From NCBI GenBank assembly GCA_026770025.1, contig JAMXDE010000006.1, positions 1,990,001 through 2,054,000 on the forward strand: a stretch of 64,000 nucleotides of DNA, given 5' to 3'. Positions 1 to 10,569 of the stretch are shown one piece after another (position 1 is the first letter of the stretch; each line of letters starts with the position of its first letter). A model generated the notes under the pieces. That model saw only the letters and a list, made by a program, of their open reading frames with translations, searched no databases and had not been told where the DNA came from. This DNA is from Craspedostauros australis. Taxonomy: Eukaryota > Bacillariophyta > Bacillariophyceae > Mastogloiales > Achnanthaceae. Both the position numbers and the translations under genes were made by a program.

Positions 1-236
1 CACGAAGTTTCTTGAATTGTCTTTGTCCATAGTGCCGATCCAATGCTATGTGGTTTGTTGTTGTCTTGTCTATGTAAGAAAGTTCTATGGAGCAATGCTG
101 AGGCAGGTCTTGAAGCAATGCTTTGTCGTAGCTTTTGCGAAAGCAATGACGATGTCACGGAGGTGATGAGCGTCAACTTTGACATGCATCTAGGCTGCAG
201 CTCGACCATTTTGCAACCAGACATCGCACAAATTGC

Positions 237-1520
237 ATGTTGCATCTAGTAATACATGTAGCACCAAACATGACACTCCCTGTTGTCGAAGATGCTGTGC
301 TCAAACTTTTGCTTCAGGAGATCCAGAACTCCCCGATCCCTCTCAACCTGATCAACCTACGAGAAGTTTGCAACTCTAACCCAACCGTGTACGGGCTGTC
401 TGGGACAACCAAGCGCAGAGCAGTCCAGAAACGCTTCTCCGACATCCAGAGGCTCACCCCGAAAGGATACGAGAAGCTGTTGGTGAGGCTTGGAATCGAT
501 CCAACCAGCAAGACCAAGATCCGCACTCCGGTGACAGCGACTACTGCAACACCAGCGACTACTGCAACACCAGCGACTACTGCAACACCAGCGACAACCT
601 CCTCAGCCGCTACCGCCACCGCTGTTGCCGCCGCTGCTGCCATCATACAAAACACAGATGAAGACGACCTCACCTCCGCATTTAGCCGTCTACGGGTAAC
701 TTCGCCACCATCCACAAGAGCGACTCCCAGCTTCTCTCGCCCCCAACATTCTTGCGACAATTCTCTTCAATCACCTCTACTTCGCCCATACACTACAATG
801 ACCGCAAGAGCTCTGTTCACGCCACCTGGTGCTGTGGACACTGCCAGCATCTTCCCATCCGCGGCAAGTCTCGAATCGCTTGAAACGCTCGTTCAAGAGC
901 AGCAAGGAACACGCAATCGCCCATTCATCACGATGGTCAGTGTGGACCATCCTGAGCGCAACCGTGAGTTCAACGTGCAACACGTGTCTGGCATCAACCA
1001 CAATGATCACACGTTGAACGCTTTCCATATTTCCAAATCCATCCCGCCACCAGACTTCAATGAATGGAAAGCAACAATCCCAGCAACCAAAACAGAGTTG
1101 GCAGGCCGTGTCATCCAAATTGAGGGCCCTTCTGTTGACTTCTGGACCCGTGATCGTGAGCGGTACCACGAAGACCTGGAGTGCGGTGCCACCAAGCTCG
1201 CCCACCAGTCCACACAAGTCGCAATCGACGAAGCGCAGGGACGCAGCACTTGTTTCTATTGGTTGGTTTTTCCAGATGTTGTCCGTCTTGACAACACTGT
1301 GTTCTCCAACAACAACGCGACGCTCAAAGAAGACCACATCCCACTCGAAGCAGATGCGAACGAGTTCGGATTTGATGACGGCAGTGTGCTGACTGGGTTG
1401 ATCATTTATTGGAGAATTGGTTTGGATGGTGGCGTTCGCAACACCAAGGACAAGACTAAAACGACCGCTGGTGGGCTCTTCAAGAAGAAGAAGAGCAAGA
1501 AGAAGAAGACGGGCGCTTGA
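237..1520 (+). CDS. Transposon accessory protein X (copy A, intact)
   Basis: A 427-residue protein of unknown function; an alternative start at Met12 gives 416. An N-terminal module (about residues 12-92) ends in a basic helical stretch. A Thr/Ala/Pro-rich linker follows, encoded by an 18-bp tandem repeat at about 537-600 and poly-Ala near residue 130. The C-terminal domain (about 230-405) carries the motif PERNREF, then GPSVDFW and a FYWLVFP hydrophobic strand. The protein ends in a Lys-rich tail that could be a nuclear localisation signal. Both domains have counterparts in the gene at 53897-55171. No catalytic motif is recognised. The position beside a transposase and a KOW-like gene in both elements makes it a transposon protein rather than a host gene. 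DNA binding by the N-terminal part is a guess. Confidence 0.8.
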   Translation: MLHLVIHVAPNMTLPVVEDAVLKLLLQEIQNSPIPLNLINLREVCNSNPTVYGLSGTTKRRAVQKRFSDIQRLTPKGYEKLLVRLGIDPTSKTKIRTPVTATTATPATTATPATTATPATTSSAATATAVAAAAAIIQNTDEDDLTSAFSRLRVTSPPSTRATPSFSRPQHSCDNSLQSPLLRPYTTMTARALFTPPGAVDTASIFPSAASLESLETLVQEQQGTRNRPFITMVSVDHPERNREFNVQHVSGINHNDHTLNAFHISKSIPPPDFNEWKATIPATKTELAGRVIQIEGPSVDFWTRDRERYHEDLECGATKLAHQSTQVAIDEAQGRSTCFYWLVFPDVVRLDNTVFSNNNATLKEDHIPLEADANEFGFDDGSVLTGLIIYWRIGLDGGVRNTKDKTKTTAGGLFKKKKSKKKKTGA

Positions 1521-1654
1521 TTGCATTCTGTTTGTTGTGGTTAATTGATAATAAGACTAATTGAGGTTACTTGTGCCTTGTTGAGTGTTGCTGGTTGTCT
1601 TTCCATCTGTTTGTTGATTCGCAACGATCGCGCAAGTTCGTTGTGTTCTCTGAT

Positions 1655-2071
1655 TCACTTCTCAAAGTGGACCTTTCTCCATTTCGCCTTGCTGCCGAGA
1701 CTCTCTTGACGACTGTGAGCAGCCGTCATCTTGGCGGTCAGGATGGTGCCGACGTCTTCGGTAAATCCACTGATCGAACACTCTGCAAGCATTTTCACCA
1801 AGTGGTCAGCTGCTCTCTCGATGTCCTCGTGCTGTTGGAAAATTGCCTCGCCGTATGTTTCAGGCTTGGTGTGGCATGGTGCGACGCTCGTCTGGCTGAC
1901 AATGGTGTGCTTGTGTTTTCCTTGGCCCAAGTCCACAAACACGTACACTTTCTTTGGTGTTGGCTCTTTGGATGCGTCGAGCCATCCAACCTTTCCTTGG
2001 TACTTTCCTGCGCAGAAGCGCACCTCCCTGCCAAGCTTGGTCTCCGTTTTCGCTGCTGTCACCTTGCTCAT
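1655..2071 (-). CDS. KOW-like transposon accessory protein (copy A)
   Basis: A 138-residue protein from the ATG at 2071 (MSKVTAAKTE). The frame is open further upstream but without another ATG. Near residue 20 it has a GKYQGKVGWLD motif like the KOW fold of nucleic-acid-binding proteins such as NusG/Spt5 and ribosomal L24/L26. A helical C-terminal half follows. The homologue at 53116-53538 shares the motif as GKYKGHIGWVN and the later stretch EAIFQQHEDIE / EAVLQQHPDID. It is divergent to the transposase, sharing a 620-bp upstream region. RNA or DNA binding is inferred only from the KOW resemblance. KOW proteins are not, to my knowledge, standard parts of Harbinger elements, whose usual second gene is Myb/SANT-like. 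Confidence 0.75.
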   Translation of the reverse strand: MSKVTAAKTETKLGREVRFCAGKYQGKVGWLDASKEPTPKKVYVFVDLGQGKHKHTIVSQTSVAPCHTKPETYGEAIFQQHEDIERAADHLVKMLAECSISGFTEDVGTILTAKMTAAHSRQESLGSKAKWRKVHFEK

Positions 2072-2694
2072 GGTTGGGTATGTGATACTATGGGGAAGCA
2101 ATACCAGTATAGAGTGACTCGCGGTTGTTGGATGAGAGTACCAGCTGTGGTCTGCTGCATTTCGTCGAGCTGAGTCGCGTCGCTGCGAGCTCTTGTTCTT
2201 GTCAAGACGGATCAGTCCTGGCAACGTGATTGGCGATACTCACATACTAGCAATCGATAGCAGCAACACATGGCCTTGTGTGTGTACTTGTGTGTGATGA
2301 CTAAATCGTCGCCAACTAACGGCCAAGCGGGTCTACTGTAGAACGAGAAGAACTCAACAACTATGACAACGACTACTACTCTTGTTGTTACTATGGCTGC
2401 CATCGTGATGGTTCCAACTGCAATTCTGAATACGGTTGCAAGGACTGGTACTATGTCGCTAGTCCGACTGTGGCTACTGTTTCTATCGCTGCAACAGCTA
2501 CTGCTGTTGCTACTGTTACTGATGGTACTGTTGCTACTGCCGGTGTCATTCGAATGGCGACTGCTGCTGCACTACTGCGACCAGTTCCAAGAACAAGCAA
2601 GCGATGGAACACAACAGGAATTGGCTTGATTTGCTGCAGCCGATGTTGATCAACCACACTCACAAATCAACAGTTGAGAAGCAACACTCACATC
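2072..2694. promoter_or_regulatory. Divergent promoter region, KOW-like gene / transposase (copy A)
   Basis: This non-coding stretch separates two divergent transposon genes. Much of it (2370-2560) is a run of CTA/CTG/TTG-type trinucleotides that opens frames on both strands, but no frame resembles the other copy. The equivalent region of copy B is 52744-53115. No TATA box or initiator can be assigned with confidence. Confidence 0.4.
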
Positions 2695-3603
2695 ATGTTA
2701 CTGACCACCACCGACGTCATGACCATTGGTCTCCAGTACACTGGCCAACAATTTCAGAGCGCCGCATCCATCGACCAACGCACAAAAGCATTCCGTCAAC
2801 ACTACGGGTCTTCACCACTGGACCTGTCAGAAATGTGGTTTGACATGAATTCAGACTCATTCGATGGTGCCAAGCTCTCAGCCAAAGAGAAGTCACCCTC
2901 AGGATTCAAGCTCTTCATGATGGCACACCACTTCCTTTGGACATACCCAAAGAACGCGAGCATCCTGGCATCGCGTTTTGGTGTGTGTGAACGATACTGC
3001 CGTGGAGAGTCATTGTGGAAATGGATTCGCCGCATCGCCTCGCTGAAGTCCAAAAAAATTGTCTGGGACCCAGCACTCGGCGCGGACAATTCGCCAGTGT
3101 TCGCCATCACTGTGGATGGAACAGATTTTCGCACTTGGGAGAAAAAGCACCCAACGCTCCCCATCGACCGCAAGTACTGTTCCCAAAAATTCAACCACGG
3201 AGCAGTGAAGTACGAACTCGCGATGTCGGTTTTTGGAGCAAAGTGCGTGTGGATCAGTGGGCCACACCGAGGCGGCGAACACGACATGACAATTTTCCGG
3301 AGTGGTCTGATGCACAAGCTGAAGCCAGGCAAACTCGCGATTGCCGACAGAGGGTATGCCACCAGCAGACCACAAGAACGCAAGCTCCTTTCTCTCCCGG
3401 ACAAAATGGACTGCAAAGAGCTTGCCAAATTCAAAAGCAGAGCTCGTTGTCGTCATGAGACGTTCAATGGACGGTTGAAGTTCTTCAACAGTCTTGGCCA
3501 TACATTCCGACACGGAAGCGAGCTGCATGAACATGTGATGGTCGCGGTTTGTGTGATTGTTCAATATCAGATGGACAACGGGTCTGCAATATTCAATGTA
3601 TAG
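2695..3603 (+). CDS. Harbinger-like DDE transposase (copy A)
   Basis: A 302-residue transposase from the ATG at 2695 (MLLTTTDVMT). The motifs fit the DDE_Tnp_4/PIF-Harbinger type. The first Asp is in FAITVDGTDFR. A strand-turn GPHRGGEHDMTIFR follows, with the second Asp in IADRGY. The Glu is in RCRHETFNGRLK, followed by the family's C-terminal helix FNSLGHTFRHG. All three catalytic residues are present. The homologue at 51655-52743 is similar throughout (YGSSPLD, HPTLPIDR, FNHGAVKYE). It would bind the element ends and cut and rejoin them in the nucleus. The gene is intact and ends in TAG 3603, about 500 bp from the element end. Confidence 0.9.
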   Translation: MLLTTTDVMTIGLQYTGQQFQSAASIDQRTKAFRQHYGSSPLDLSEMWFDMNSDSFDGAKLSAKEKSPSGFKLFMMAHHFLWTYPKNASILASRFGVCERYCRGESLWKWIRRIASLKSKKIVWDPALGADNSPVFAITVDGTDFRTWEKKHPTLPIDRKYCSQKFNHGAVKYELAMSVFGAKCVWISGPHRGGEHDMTIFRSGLMHKLKPGKLAIADRGYATSRPQERKLLSLPDKMDCKELAKFKSRARCRHETFNGRLKFFNSLGHTFRHGSELHEHVMVAVCVIVQYQMDNGSAIFNV

Positions 3604-3850
3604 TTGATCAGCAGTAGTAGTTGTGAATTAAATGGATAGCACCATTACTTATTAATGTAATCAACCCTACTCTACTCTCTCTCATTGAGTCAAGTGCACA
3701 TCCACAAAATGAGCGCAAGCGTGTCGGTTTCGCACTCTGTGTGACTGTGTCTGTTGTTACCACGACGCACGTTTTTGTTTTCTTCATTCTTTCGTCTGTC
3801 CGTCGCCAGGGGCTGTGCTGAATCAGCTGCGGGTGTGTGTCGGAGAGAAT

Positions 3851-3990
3851 CCTGACATTCCCGACATTCCCGACAACGCACCCGACATTCCCGACAACAC
3901 ACCCGACATTCCCGACAAAGCACCCGACATTCCCGACAAGACACCCGACATTCCCGACAAAACTCCCGACATTCCCGACATTCCCGACAA
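3851..3990. repeat. 21-bp tandem array near the right end of Harbinger-like copy A
   Basis: About six units of 21 bp built on CCCGACATTCCCGACAA, with starts near 3881, 3902, 3923, 3944 and 3965. A 9-bp sub-repeat CCCGACATT is visible at both edges. Because 21 is a multiple of three, several frames stay open on both strands and produce Ile-Pro-Asp or Asn-Val-Gly peptides. These look like by-products. The array lies about 130 bp inside the terminus, where subterminal transposase-binding repeats are expected. Confidence 0.85.
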
Positions 3991-4119
3991 TGACACATGG
4001 CAGCATGATACTATCAATTTAGACGTGATGACCAAATAAATATCAAACATCACTGAAACTGTCGTTCGTATTTAAGTCATGAGGTTTTGGGGTCATACTC
4101 GACATTTTGCCGCGTGTCC

Positions 4120-5076
4120 CTGGAGACCACAATGAAGGTGTGGCCATCCAGAAGCCAGCTGCTGATGGAAAGCAAGTGCAGCGGCCACAAGTACTACGCA
4201 CTGGGGTACAAGTACTGCAAGGCTAAGGTACTCTGCTTCGTCTTTTCCGCGGGAGCTGGGCATGCAGGCTGCGGGGTGCCGTATTTGTCGAAGTGGATCT
4301 TGGACGATGGGTGCCCCATGACAAAGAAAGTGGATTGGCCGAGTGTCGCTTCGAAGTACTTCGAAAGCTGCAACAAGGTCGATGTCCACAACCAGGCTCG
4401 ACAGGACATCCTCGGTCTGGAGAGAACTTGGCCCACACGCGACAGATACTTCAGGCTTGTCACGACTCTCTTTGGGATAACCGTTGTGGATGCATGGAGG
4501 GCATACCGATGCCACTTGGCGGGCAAGCACCGACACAAGAATGTGCCTCTCATGGATTTCGTGAACATGATGGTCAAAGACATGCTCCACAACAACGAAG
4601 CCCCTGATCCACCAAGCTCATTTGCCAGGATGAGAAGCAACCAGCCATCGGAAGTGCAATGCGGTGGCAATGGTGGCTCCTTGTCTTTGTTGACAACTGA
4701 CAGTCCAGCCCATGCGACAACACAGGTGGCCCGTGCGACGACACAGGTGGCTGAGTGGCCCCGAGCAGACTTGATCAATGGCCACCACTTGGTAAAGCAC
4801 CCAGGTAGAGTCCGGAACGGGAAGATTGACCATACGAAGCAGGGGATCGCCAGGTTCATGACGAGAGGGAAACGAAGCAGATGCTGTGTGTGCACGAACT
4901 CGTCAAGGTACCATTGCCTGAACTGTCGAACAGGGTCTCCAGGCCAAACTGTTTGGTGCTGCGAAATGAAGGAGTACGACGGAATATTTCGACGATGTTT
5001 CGAAATCCATGCAGAGAAACATGCAGGATCAAGGTCGCGTAGTTCCACACACCCAGACACCATGACAGATAGTTAA
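4120..5076 (+). pseudogene. piggyBac-type transposase, 3' part, cut by the Harbinger-like insertion
   Basis: About 318 residues of the C-terminal part of a piggyBac (DDE_Tnp_1_7) transposase. Evidence is the segment VASKYFESCNKVDVHNQARQ, a variant of the family's YNxxMGGVDxxDQ region, followed by WPTRDRYFRLVTTLFGITVVDAWRAY. A C-terminal cysteine-rich module (CCVCTNSSRYHCLNC, later CCEMKEY and CFEIHAEKH) matches the zinc-binding tail of these proteins. The 5' part and the upstream catalytic Asp residues are missing because the frame is entered from the transposon terminus at 4119. The remaining frame is uninterrupted to TAG 5076, so the break appears recent. The start near 4087 is inside the other transposon and is not genuine. 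Confidence 0.75.
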
Positions 5077-5902
5077 AGAAAGATGAGTGAAGAAGTCTGT
5101 GTCACAACTCTTTCTATGTTCAATGGATTGTATGCGAAAGCCAATGCAATGCAGGACAGGAAGTGAAACGCCGCAGGGGGAGGGATGATCGGCAGGAAGA
5201 AGCGATGCCACCGGTTTCCAGTGACTGGACCCGACGATATTGGATGTCGCAGAACTCAACGAGGAGAAGAGATGTGAACACAAAACTTCGGGGAGGGATG
5301 CAACAGATGCAGGACAGATAGCTGGTAAAGTTTGGTGTTGGTAGGATTGAGTGAATGTTAATCCGGAGCAAAAGAGTGCGGATGTTGATGGTTTTTTGCA
5401 AGTTGGTGCTGTTTCCCTCGTAGCGGCTCCGTAGAGTTGTACCAGGATTCGACTACTTCGACCCTGTAGCCCCTTGTGGCCTCTTGTGGCCCCAAATGGG
5501 GGCGACACAAAAAGCGGATAGGCAATAGAACTGGCAATCTTGATGTTGCCATCACCTCCAACAAAGCGGATGGAGACTGCATTGTTGGATGTGCGTCTTT
5601 GGATGTGTATAGTCGGAAGCGTGGCTGAATGTGTTCAGCAGGTAGTTGTTCCAAGCACTATACAGAGCATGGGTTGGACCTTTTTGTTAATGCAAGCCTC
5701 TGCATAGTTGGACTCAATGACAGTGTCGATACCATTTTCTGTGTCGATGCCACTCCTGGTGTTGATGTTGGCATAGTTGGTGGCGATGGCGCCGTGTCAC
5801 CGTTCACATCAAAGGGACACTTCTGTCCTTGTTTTGTTGGGATTTTGTTGAAACAATTTTTTCAATTTTTCGTATGTCTTGGTATTTTGGTGGTAGTACT
5901 TG
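5077..5902. other. Non-coding stretch after the piggyBac fragment
   Basis: No convincing gene. Short frames on both strands lack recognisable motifs. This should contain the 3' untranslated part and right terminus of the interrupted piggyBac element, but no TTAA-flanked terminal repeat could be assigned without the other end. Confidence 0.4.
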
Positions 5903-6527
5903 ATATCCCTAATGAGTTTTTTGCTGACAAATTTGGCACATGTGCCAAATTTGTCACTTCTTTTGGGTTCGCATCAACAGCGCACGTTGGCCTCCACGTG
6001 TAGGTGGAAAGATCGCATGCCAGACCAACATGGTCCTCCAGTGTGGTGGCTTCTCTCATTGTTTAACTGGAACCTTCTGGCGCAGGCAATTTCCGCTGCA
6101 AACAAGGCCACATAAGGAATTCAGAACCCTAAGGACATACCCCATAAATGAATTAATTATCAACAAGCCGGAACGCTTCGTGCATAGACACTGTTGAAAG
6201 ACAATGATTGGATGAAAATCACAGACTTCGCTTGGAAATAGCACTGAACCAAGTTCCGTGAAGCATCGAATAGTCTCACCGTCGTCGGAAACCAACAGAA
6301 GCACAAACGCCAATCCTGGAGAAACAACAATCAAGAGTTTTGAGGACACAAAAGCGCCTCTCCGCGATAACGCTGTGTGGAAGTCAAAAAACTTTATCAG
6401 TACCACCTCAGCTGGCCGATGCGAACACACAGGATGTGACAAATGTGGCACATCGATCCAAATTTGTCACATCAATGTGAAGTGCCAAATTTGTCACATC
6501 GGGGGCCCAAAATCTCATTAGGGATAT
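5903..6527. mobile_element. 625-bp MITE, copy 1
   Basis: Non-coding element with 14-bp perfect inverted ends ATATCCCTAATGAG (5903-5916 and complement at 6514-6527). A near-identical copy lies at 28765-29390. A perfect 28-bp palindrome sits just inside the left end (5927-5954). The half-site CCAAATTTGTCAC recurs twice near the right end. If the outer TA of each end is a target duplication, this would be a Tc1/mariner-type non-autonomous element. An ATAT duplication cannot be excluded. Confidence 0.9.
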
Positions 6528-6558
6528 GAGCGACAACAATACGACCCACTTGAGTGAC

Positions 6559-6705
6559 GGGACCTGCAGTCCGTCCTGGGATGGTGGCAACATACGGGGC
6601 TTTCGACCAAGCCACCCACATATTCATAAACTAGATAAAAATATAAGATGCATTGTGGACGCAGATTGTGCTTTAATATCTTATTTTAAGTTTTATGGAC
6701 CCATC
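6559..6705. repeat. Left terminal inverted repeat of the 4.6-kb DDE element
   Basis: Matches the reverse complement of 10994-11140 with few differences. The first 50 bp from the outside are identical apart from single changes, and AT-rich stretches further in (ATAAACTAGATAAAAATATA) are also shared. It is also closely similar to 49514-49665 in the deletion derivative. Confidence 0.85.
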
Positions 6706-7206
6706 GATTTCGCGCTCATCTAGACACGACTAGCGCACAACGGCCAGATTCAGTGTCTTGGTGCCTTGATTCGTATCGCCAAAAGAAGAATTATCTATGT
6801 CAATTGCAGTGCTAATTTATTTTCTTAGTCCCTCCAAACCGTGATACGTGTGAAACCGTTGAATTGGCGTTACGCTGTGAACACGCGCACCAATCACGGA
6901 CGATCCAGCAGTGAAGCAGTTGCACAGACTCGTACGACATCGATAAGACTCATAATCTGCATCTTTACCCCTTTTCATCTTAATTAGGTTTCACATGTGT
7001 AATAACTTGCCTCCATTGCAGCTCTGACGCGCCGCAACAATTGTGGCCTCACATTTTGTTCCACCAACTCCGGAGATTCCGTATTCTCCTTCATTATTTG
7101 TGTCTCGCACGCAATTTGCTCCGATGCTTCGTTTTCTTCTTGTTGCAGCGCGATTTCCTCCTCATCTGCTGTTGTGTGTTGTGCAGGCACGATCTCTGTG
7201 TCGGTG

Positions 7207-10200
7207 CTATTCGTGTTCGTCGGTGGTGGGGTGTTCGTTGTGTTCGTTGTGTTTGTTGTGTTTGTCGCGTTTTTTGTATATCGTGATTTTTGGGGTACTT
7301 GTGTTCGCGGCCTTCGGTGTCGTGCGCTGGTACGACGCGGACATGTATTGCTTCACTCGCATTGGGTTCACGTGTACCCACGCATACCAGTCAGTCTTCA
7401 TTTCGGTCGTCTCCATGCACCGCCTGAATGCCTCGTACTCGGTCGGTCTGTTCTTGGGGTCCGCGCGTGCCACTCTGCACACCTCCTCCAACACTTCCAT
7501 CAGGTATGGGCAAATGGGCTCGTTACATCGTACGGCTTTCGCAGCCCAACCAGGCTCAGCCAATTGTGGGTGTTCTGTTGCTGCTGTGGTGTCCTGCAGT
7601 ACACTACTTACGTCAGGTGTCTCCAAGGCTGCCATGTTGATCGCTTCGAGGTACGTCAGCGCCTTGCTTTCGGTGTCACTCTTCGCGAACCTGAGGGTAT
7701 TTTTCTGCTTCCGCGGTGATATTGCTGTGAGTGGTTGTTGCGTCGATTGGTGTTCATTGATGATGGGAACCTCGAAATTCATGATGTCATAGTCTTCCCA
7801 TTCCGCTTCCTCCACACGCACTGGATCAGTGACATTTGAAGCTGCAAGTAAGTCTGCATAGCCGTTTCCGTGTTGCACCTCATGCGTTGATCGTACATTC
7901 ATGCCCTTCGCGCGGACCCTGTTGCGCGGATTTGTCTTGTGCATCACACAGCAACCTTCCAAACCCGACACGTCAACCAAAACAGTAGTAGTACCTCTGA
8001 TATTTCCCATTCGCATCGCGTTGAAGATTTCGTGTTTGGTTTGATTTTTTCCGCTGCTTTGCATGTAGGATTGTAGTACGATAGTGATGTAAGCAAAGTG
8101 AGTGTCGATTAGCTCTTTGCCTGTTTGGGCTTCTGTGTAGATCCAAATGACAAATTGGGGAAGTCCTTTGCATGACGCGTTCTTGTTGATCCGCGATGAG
8201 ACGAGCGCGATGTGCTCATGGCTGGCGAAGCAGCCCGCGTTGTCTGACTGCAGGATGATTTCTGTGACCGATGGTAGGAGATCGCGTACCTTCTTCTGGA
8301 TGACTTTGAGAAGCCCACGGACTTGAAGTGTGTCTTGGGTTGGCCGGCCATGAACAATTATGTCAACAAAGCGATACGTGAATTCGTCATTTTTGCAGGT
8401 GACAATCATAACACCAAGGAGGGACATGCCCTTCTTGCCTCAATGCTCTGTCTGCGATTCTCCTTGCGCTGTCAACAGAATCTTCTGCTTATGGTCGATG
8501 ACAACATAGGCGCACTTGTCATTGTTGTTGAGCTTGGCCTTGTACGTGTTCATCTGCTCGAATTGGACCTTTGCTCTCACTTGGTGTGCCACGTACGCAA
8601 TGATCTCGTTGTTGAAGCCCAGTACTTCCTCCAGCATACTGCATAGTTCATCCTTGTGGTCGCATAGATGATTGGCCTTGAGCGTCTCGATGAATGGTGT
8701 GACGCGATCATCCATGAATCGCATCGCTTCTCCACATCTGTCGCATACCTTGCCTTGTTGATCGTGAGTGATGGGAGAAAGGGAGTTGGCGTCACACTCT
8801 GTGGTTGCTGTGGAAGGATGGATGACCATGTATGTCATGTTGGTGTTGGCAGGCACTGTTGTGTGTTTGGTGCTGAGTGTAGACTTAGCCTGTCGAATTT
8901 TTCAATCGTGGCAAAGGGCGAAATGAGCGCAATGCATCGGGTCTTCTTCGCACTTGATCTGCATGTGCGACGCGGTATACTCCCACTTGAGGAATGTGAT
9001 CATAAGGTCCAGATCGCGCAACAATGTCTCACAGGTTTGAATGTACTCCACGGTTAGGTTGTCATGTCCGTCATCACCATTGAATGAATCCTCGAGTAGG
9101 GTATTCAAGAGCACGAGCATCTCCTTCAGCATCTTGGTTGCCATCCAGAAGTAGTTTTCAAAAGAGGAGAGACCAGTAACCACTTTGCCTCTGCGCATGA
9201 GCAGGCCTGTCATTTGTCGGAATGCTGGCTCACCGACTGGGTTGTTTGTCGTAGTCTTGTATATTTGGAACAGCTCGTCGATGCTCGTCCTGCCACATTT
9301 GAATACTGGCACATTTTCAAATATCACCCCTCCCCACTTGATGTTGTGACAAAGTCTTGCCTTGTATGTGGTAGTGTTGCTGATGAAGGACACCACGCAG
9401 TCCAAGCTGTATGCGCTGATGTGATAGTTGTTGACAGCAGCACCAAGCACATTGCCCTCGCTCAACAGCTTGTAGTAGTTGCGCAGAGTGAGGAGCTGGC
9501 CCCGCGTGATGGTGTATTGCTGTGACAAGAGGCCGAGACGCTGAACATCAGGAAGTTTGCTCTTGTATCAGGTGAGGAGGTTTGTGCACTGGCATGGCGA
9601 GGCAGACATGGCGAGAATGCACCTTGCTGTGCGTGCAATGTTCTTCTCACCGACGAGGCAAATCGTGTAGAGGTTGGGAGCTAGTTTGACTGGCGGCAAG
9701 TCCACTCCTGCGCACACGAACGCCACCACTTGCTCCATCTGCGGAACTGGCAAGGTCGTGGCTGGGATCAGCGCTTTCCACAGCGCATTGGAGGCCACCA
9801 CAAAGATCTTCTTCACTTTGCTCCACACTTGCCTGTCGGAGTTGCGCCCCAATACAAATCCGCAACGAGGAAAGTCAGCAAGAACAGAAGCGAGGGTCTT
9901 CACTCCGAGCTCCTGCAAGACCTCGCGCATGGTTTCAAATGCATCAGTCCTCTCCTTGTTGGGTTTGAATCCGAACCTTCTTGCGCTTGATTTCCTGGTC
10001 TTGGTTCTGTTGTGTCTCTTGGGGCAGTAGGCTTCGTAGTCGCCAGCATCGCCACGTTGGATGCGCTTGCCTTTCTTTTCTGGTTGGATGGCAGGTGCGG
10101 AAAGGGGTGTGGGGAGGAATTCCAGAGTCGAGACGCAGACATTGACATGCACCTTTGTATTCGCATCGACACCATGTCCAAAGGCCTGCACAGTGACCTT

Positions 10201-10569
10201 GGAGGTATCAAGAATCATGCCATTGTCAGTGGTGATGTGCACGCAAACGAAGAGCTTCTCGTTGGTTGCATTGAGTGTGCGAGCCTGTTTGTTGTTGGTG
10301 AGGATCTCAACATCACACTCGTTGTCAAAGGTCGCGCCTTTGAGTGCAGGAGGCAACAGCTTGTTTGTTGTAGGTGGTGGAATGTGTTGCTTACCACCCA
10401 TACCCAATGGAGGCAGAAGCTTCTCACCAGTAGATGGCGCAAACAGTGCCTTGCAATCGATCGGATCCGATGGAAACGGGCGCACGGATGGAGAGGATGG
10501 CAAGCGTTGCTTCTTGGAGGGAGAAGGATTGGCGTCCTTCGACGCAGCTTTCGTGGTAGAGACGGGCAT
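7207..10569 (-). pseudogene. Large DDE-type transposase frame interrupted by three TGA codons
   Basis: From the ATG at 10569 (MPVSTTKAAS) to TAG 7207 the minus strand is one continuous frame of about 1,120 codons. The only interruptions are TGA at 9568-9570, 8902-8904 and 8440-8442; there is no TAA, TAG or frameshift. A basic, Pro-rich N-terminus is followed by a central region without recognised domains. The catalytic part has YVVIDHKQKI and, after the third TGA, GKKGMS (first Asp region). LQSDNAGC (second Asp) and EAQTGKELID (Glu) follow. These resemble metazoan transposases with an SDNAGC motif, but I cannot name the superfamily. A second frame at 6984-7190 encodes an acidic tail that is conserved in the derivative at 49675-50038, so the natural C-terminus may lie there after a frame change near 7207. 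Confidence 0.65.

Larger units (their letters stand above)
1..4119 (+). mobile_element. Harbinger-like multi-gene DNA transposon, copy A (left part outside window)
   Basis: Three genes lie here in the order X(+), KOW-like(-), transposase(+). This is the mirror image of the complete copy at 51023-57980 and all three protein pairs are recognisably homologous. The right terminus reads TTGCCGCGTGTCC and ends at 4119. It matches the right terminus of the other copy (TTGCCGGGTGTCC) and is followed by CTG. The left end and any counterparts of genes Y and Z would lie before position 1. The element is inserted in a piggyBac transposase gene, whose 3' part resumes at 4120. The three reading frames look intact, so the copy may be fairly young. 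The Harbinger assignment rests on the transposase fold motifs and the 3-bp target duplication of the other copy. Confidence 0.8.

Noticed and set aside
777-1526. 249-codon minus-strand frame opposite protein X
   Set aside because: Protein X has a homologue in the second element in the plus-strand frame; the antisense frame does not.
3608-4006. Repetitive Asn-Val-Gly protein frame across the 21-bp array
   Set aside because: A period divisible by three opens several frames at once; no start context and no counterpart in the second element.
7207-10569. Genome-wide reassignment of TGA to tryptophan
   Set aside because: TGA ends many intact host genes at expected family lengths (both GMC genes, both DUF839 genes, sulfotransferase, IMPase, BolA), and TGG is used normally in the interrupted frames. 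Local decay or readthrough is more likely.
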